A DNA stretch of 33,093 bases from Dimargaris cristalligena (lineage: Eukaryota > Kickxellomycota > Dimargaritomycetes > Dimargaritales > Dimargaritaceae): positions 1 to 33,093 of the forward strand of contig JANBQC010000300.1 of assembly GCA_027576995.1 (NCBI GenBank), given 5' to 3'. The notes below the pieces were generated by a model. That model searched no databases. It was given only the letters and a program-made list of their open reading frames with translations, and was not told the origin of the DNA. The position numbers were made by a program, and so were the translations under genes. This document shows positions 29,724 through 33,093 of the stretch, one piece after another (position 1 is the stretch's first letter; every line of letters begins with the position of its first letter).

Positions 29724-31281
29724 ATGAGCGCCGACGCCACCGCGATCGTGTACGGTTCCCTGTCGGGCGTGGCCGCGAAATTGGTCGAATACCCCTTCGA
29801 CACGGTCAAGGTCCGCCTCCAGGCACAGCCCGCCGATCGTCCCTGGTTCAAAGGCCCTTGGGATTGTGTAACCACCACGGTCCAACGCGAAGGCATGCGT
29901 GGTTTGTACCGGGGCGTTGCCTCACCGGTATTAGGGGCTATGCTGGAAAATTCGGTCTTGTTTTATACGTACGGCTGGTTTAAGGGGCAGTTAACTCCAT
30001 CCCCAACCCCAACCCCAACCTCGGCCTCACCCTTATCCTCTTCGGTCGTTGGCGAGGGAGGGGATATCCAGCTCGAGGATCAGGATACGCCTATGCGTCG
30101 GGTGATCCTGGCGGGAGCCCTAGCCGGTGTTTGTGCCGCGGGGGTATTGACGCCCATTGAATTAGTAAAATGCCGGGTCCAGGTCCAAACCATTGGCAGT
30201 GGTGGTGTTGTTGGTAGTGCTCATAGTATGATGACCTCCTCCGGCCCAAGAGTCACTACTACTACTACGATTCCAAAGGGTTCCGCCGCCATGGCCTGGG
30301 ACATTTTCGCCCAATCCGGTATCCGGGGATTTTTCCGGGGATTCACGCCCACATTGATTCGGGAAGCCGGTGGGGGGGCCGCTTGGTTCGGGGCTTACGA
30401 AATCATTACCCGGTATTTTCTTCGCCGGAAGGCGGAACACTATCTCCAACATAATCTTGTTACCAAGGACATTTCAACAGCAACAACATTACTATCCGCT
30501 TCTTCTTCCTCTTCTTCCTCTTCCTCTTCATCATCATCATCATCATCATCATCATCGTCGTCGTCTTTTTTGGCAGCACCATTAGTACCATCGTCGCCGC
30601 CACCTTCTTCATATTCTTCAGCTCCTCCCCGGGTCTGGGGTAAGCGGGACCTTACCCTACCCGAACTGATCGTAGCCGGGGCCGGGGCGGGGGTGGCTTA
30701 CAATATCGTGTTGTATCCGGTGGATGTCATCAAATCGCAAATCCAAACTGCGGCCGAATTCACTACCGATCGGCGCCCCGTTCCGGCAGCCCTTGGAGGC
30801 GGGGCGGCGGGGTTGTCCCCCTCCCGAGTGAGTATGTGGCAAATCGGGCGGACCCTGTACCAAGGAGGGGGAGTGCGGGCCCTCTACCGGGGATGTGGGA
30901 TTACCCTTTTACGCGCAGCCCCTTCCAACGCCGTACTGTTCGTTACTTATGTAAGTTTTAAACCAGCAATGCTATGATTTGTCTCTATTTATCTAACGTG
31001 TATACACACACACACATACATTATGTAAATCCATTAGCCAATTGAACCGACGCGATTTGGTTTATTGTTGAAGATACATCAACTATAATTGCCGACTGGG
31101 AATAGCCCTATCTCTTTGGCATAGCCAGTAGTATCCGGTGTCTATAATACCATCAAATAATTATACTACTTACTGAACCAATAGCACTTGTCTCGTCTGA
31201 TCATTGCCCTACCATTACACTTCTCCCATCGTTCAGGAATACTTGGATCGCGCCGGTACTACCCTCTTCGGGCTTAAATAA
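29724..31281 (+). CDS. ORT1: mitochondrial ornithine carrier (SLC25 family, ORT1-like), two exons
   Basis: Exchanges ornithine across the mitochondrial inner membrane for arginine synthesis; specificity is inferred from the closest family pattern. Exon 1 is 29724-30950 and exon 2 31237-31281, joined by GTAAGT...TTCAG, giving 423 residues ending VLFVTY|EYLDRAGTTLFGLK. The unspliced frame would instead stop at 30977 with SFKPAML, which lacks the usual carrier end. Three carrier signatures are visible: PFDTVKVRLQ (24-33), PIELVKCRVQ (144-153) and PVDVIKSQIQ (332-341), each ending a first helix of a repeat. ORT1-type features are EYPFDTVKVRLQAQ, LYRGVASPVLGAMLEN, LTPIELVKC and REAGGGAAWFGAYE. Low-complexity loops lengthen it from about 290: Pro/Thr/Ser at 91-115 and a 22-Ser run at 260-281. 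The ATG at 29724 follows CCCCCCAAA. The in-frame ATG at 29496 would add 76 non-carrier residues and is rejected. Confidence 0.93.
30501..30566 (+). repeat. serine-codon repeat inside the carrier gene
   Basis: Twenty-two consecutive serine codons, first mixed TCT/TCC, then a run of TCA and finally TCG. The pure TCA run marks recent slippage expansion in a matrix or cytosolic loop. Confidence 0.95.
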
Positions 31282-31527
31282 GTCTCACTGCACCAATCTT
31301 CCCACATTATCCGCACGGGTACTAATCTAATTCGTAAAGAGAATCCAGTTCGCCAATTCTCCAACCCCTTCATTCCAAAAATTATACAGTTTTCTTAAAA
31401 TTCATTTTAGTATTTTGTATATACACATGCCTGTATGTATCACGTGTAACGGAGCCATTGGTGATGCTGAAGCACTTGTTCTATAAAAGCACTCGCCAAT
31501 AAAGACTTAACTCTTCGCTAGAAATAT

Positions 31528-31680
31528 TTAAATAATATAGGAGAAGTTCTACCAGGCTATATAACCAAATATACGTTGGATGAGGCAAACATCAGTGGTT
31601 GAAAATGAATTTCCCGCTTATTTCCCCCTACATATATCAGTTAAGATCCTATACAACCAGGTCGAAGTTCACCCATATGC
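31528..31680 (-). repeat. copy B of a diverged repeat shared with 17215-17370
   Basis: Aligns with copy A as described there, in the same orientation. On the minus strand stops interrupt the frame that is open in copy A, so this copy is more decayed. Confidence 0.6.
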
Positions 31681-32000
31681 ATGTCACTTAAATCTGCATG
31701 TAATTGGGTTGGATTTCACCTGAACATCAATGGTATTAGGAATATACCATGGTAGCCGCCTGCAATAGTGTCCTTCTAGACTGGAGGCACCAAACAAGCC
31801 TTTCCGTTAGTTTAGATTGAACTGTTACCTTATATATTTAGGGTCTTCAGCATTCGCCCCTTCACCTTTAAGATTATCCTATTGTCCAGTAAATGTCCAC
31901 CAGTTACCTAAACATAAGCCTAGGAAGCACCCCACGGGCTAGGTAGATGGCAAAGCCATAGTACAGCAAATGAGTGGAGGATTTCTGCCCAACTAATGAA

Positions 32001-32012
32001 CCCCCCCCCCCC
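32001..32012 (+). repeat. run of twelve C
   Basis: Homopolymer tract. Length errors are likely here, so frames crossing it should not be trusted. Confidence 0.9.
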
Positions 32013-32920
32013 ATGATGTATATCTGTGATCCAAAAGCAGTAGGGATATTCTTAAGAATTATGGTGACTGCAGTGGTGTAAATATTACTCCAGGATACCA
32101 GCTTACCATCGAACTTATGAAAACATGGCACAGCCACTAGATTATGGACCATCCAGACTTGCCATTCCGCTCCCCAGTCTCCACCGATTACAAAAGTAAA
32201 CTGTTGGTGATTTTTAATCTACATGTCCGATCACTATTGTACTTGAATGATTATCAAGAAGTCCCGGCCAACCCATAGGTCTAATTCCATGGCCAAAAGC
32301 CAGAAAATTTTCCCTTTCCTTTTAGGGGTAGGCAGAATTTGGGCCATTGCTATGCTATATCTAGACGATAATCTGGTCGGTGGTTAATTGGGACTGGTAG
32401 GGTTTAGCGGGAGCCATCATCTACGTAGTACAATAATGGCCAGCAATCAGAAGCATTTCCCCCTAAAAAGGCATGTAGCGGACAACAATAAGGATTCTAG
32501 CTGTCACGGCTAGTCTGGTGATCCTTGGGTGAAAACTGACCTGGGAAACCAGGAGGTCTTTCTACATTGTCATGAAAATATTATTTGGAAGCCTTCAGTT
32601 AATAGCCTTGTTTGTAGCCCCATCCCAAGATTAGGTGTTTCAGGTGACGCCTTAGGCCATACCACCTATTCATTGTGCCTAACCATAATCCAGTGACAAT
32701 TTCCTTGTAGATAGTTCGATTACAATAGACATTCATGAAGCCATTCACATAGAAAACGAAGGGAGCATCAGGACATGGTAACCATTATCTGGCTAATTCC
32801 TAATATACATGGCCAATTAGGATATTATCCCCTCATTACTATTTTGGAATGGCCACATGAAGGTAGTCCCCTTTGAAAGGATAGTAAGGTACCATTTGCA
32901 CTACATCTGATTAATAGAAT

Positions 32921-32940
32921 TACCAATTGGTTATAAAAAG
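32921..32940 (+). promoter_or_regulatory. CCAAT and TATA elements of a gene at the right edge
   Basis: ACCAATTGG is followed directly by TTATAAAAAG and then by a C/T-rich stretch (32990-33068) leading to an ATG at 33071. This is a compact, conventional promoter layout. Confidence 0.55.
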
Positions 32941-32978
32941 GCAAGCACATGCCATCTAAAGTATATCATTAACAAAAA

Positions 32979-33071
32979 ATGTCGAGAACCCCTTTCATCC
33001 ACACCGTCCTCCATTGTTTTTTCTTTCATTCATCACTCTCCTCTTTCCCCTCTCCTTCCTCCTTTTTTTAA
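32979..33071 (+). other. possible upstream ORF, 30 codons
   Basis: ATG at 32979 follows AACAAAAA and opens a frame through the C/T-rich leader that ends in TAA at 33069-33071. The last A of that stop is the first base of the next ATG, giving TAATG. It could be a leader ORF that controls the edge gene, or the true start of a protein if an intron removes the stop. Confidence 0.35.
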
Positions 33072-33093
33072 TGACCATACCACGGTCATTTCT
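33071..33093 (+). CDS. first codons of a gene cut by the right edge
   Basis: ATG at 33071 opens MTIPRSF and runs off the window. It is supported only by the promoter-like sequence and C/T-rich leader before it. Confidence 0.3.

Larger units (their letters stand above)
31282..32920. other. spacer downstream of the carrier gene
   Basis: Holds the carrier 3' flank, copy B of the diverged repeat, and relic-like minus-strand frames. One frame at 31904-32152 runs through a C12 tract read as glycines, and a 58-residue frame ends at 32599. None is intact or recognisable. Confidence 0.45.

Noticed and set aside
30951..30977. Unspliced carrier C-terminus SFKPAML
   Set aside because: It crosses a perfect GTAAGT donor, and the spliced alternative gives a proper carrier end.
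31904..32152. 82-residue minus-strand ORF
   Set aside because: It crosses a C12 homopolymer, has no family features and lies in relic-like spacer.
1..33093. CRISPR arrays, bacterial operons or prophage-like systems
   Set aside because: No regularly spaced repeats or bacterial gene organisation. Introns and gene families are eukaryotic.

Overview
The window looks like nuclear DNA of a filamentous or yeast-like fungus. The genes are ordinary eukaryotic ones with GT-AG introns and GC-rich codons, set in AT-rich spacers full of (TA)n, (GA)n and (TG)n tracts. The gene set (secreted GH17 glucanase, alternative oxidase, mitochondrial ornithine carrier, Fmp30/NAPE-PLD-type hydrolase, tripeptidyl peptidase II, fungal-type SOD-like secreted protein) fits a fungus. 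An early-diverging lineage such as Zoopagomycota is only a guess; nothing here fixes the taxon.

Layout. 1-4683 is gene-poor, with a possible terminal exon at the left edge and a 111-bp inverted-repeat element. 4684-5712 (+) is a secreted GH17 beta-1,3-glucanase. 6716-8480 (+) is meiotic MND1, rebuilt here as eight coding exons, the first being the ATG alone. 9462-11291 (-) is a membrane-anchored NAPE-PLD/Fmp30-like metallo-beta-lactamase. 11599-11996 (-) holds two splice-compatible coding-like segments of unknown identity. 12847-13608 (+) is a gluconokinase with a Pro/Ser insert. 14817-15998 (-) is the alternative oxidase. 16-19 kb is spacer with a decayed, repeated sequence. 19064-19579 (+) is a secreted Cu/Zn-SOD-fold protein that has lost all the metal-binding histidines I can align. 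22555-28397 (+) is tripeptidyl peptidase II in four exons. 29724-31281 (+) is an ORT1-like mitochondrial carrier whose last 14 codons lie in a separate small exon. The right edge has a CCAAT/TATA promoter, a short upstream ORF and the first codons of another gene.

The genes do not form one pathway. Three products (alternative oxidase, ornithine carrier, Fmp30-like hydrolase) are expected in the mitochondrial inner membrane, and two (GH17, SOD-like) are secreted. The most useful points are the MND1 and ORT1 exon reconstructions, the SOD-like pseudoenzyme, a 19-nt identical element downstream of both MND1 and TPP2, and a diverged repeat shared by the 17-kb and 31.5-kb spacers. I did not find convincing evidence of a wholly new multi-gene system.
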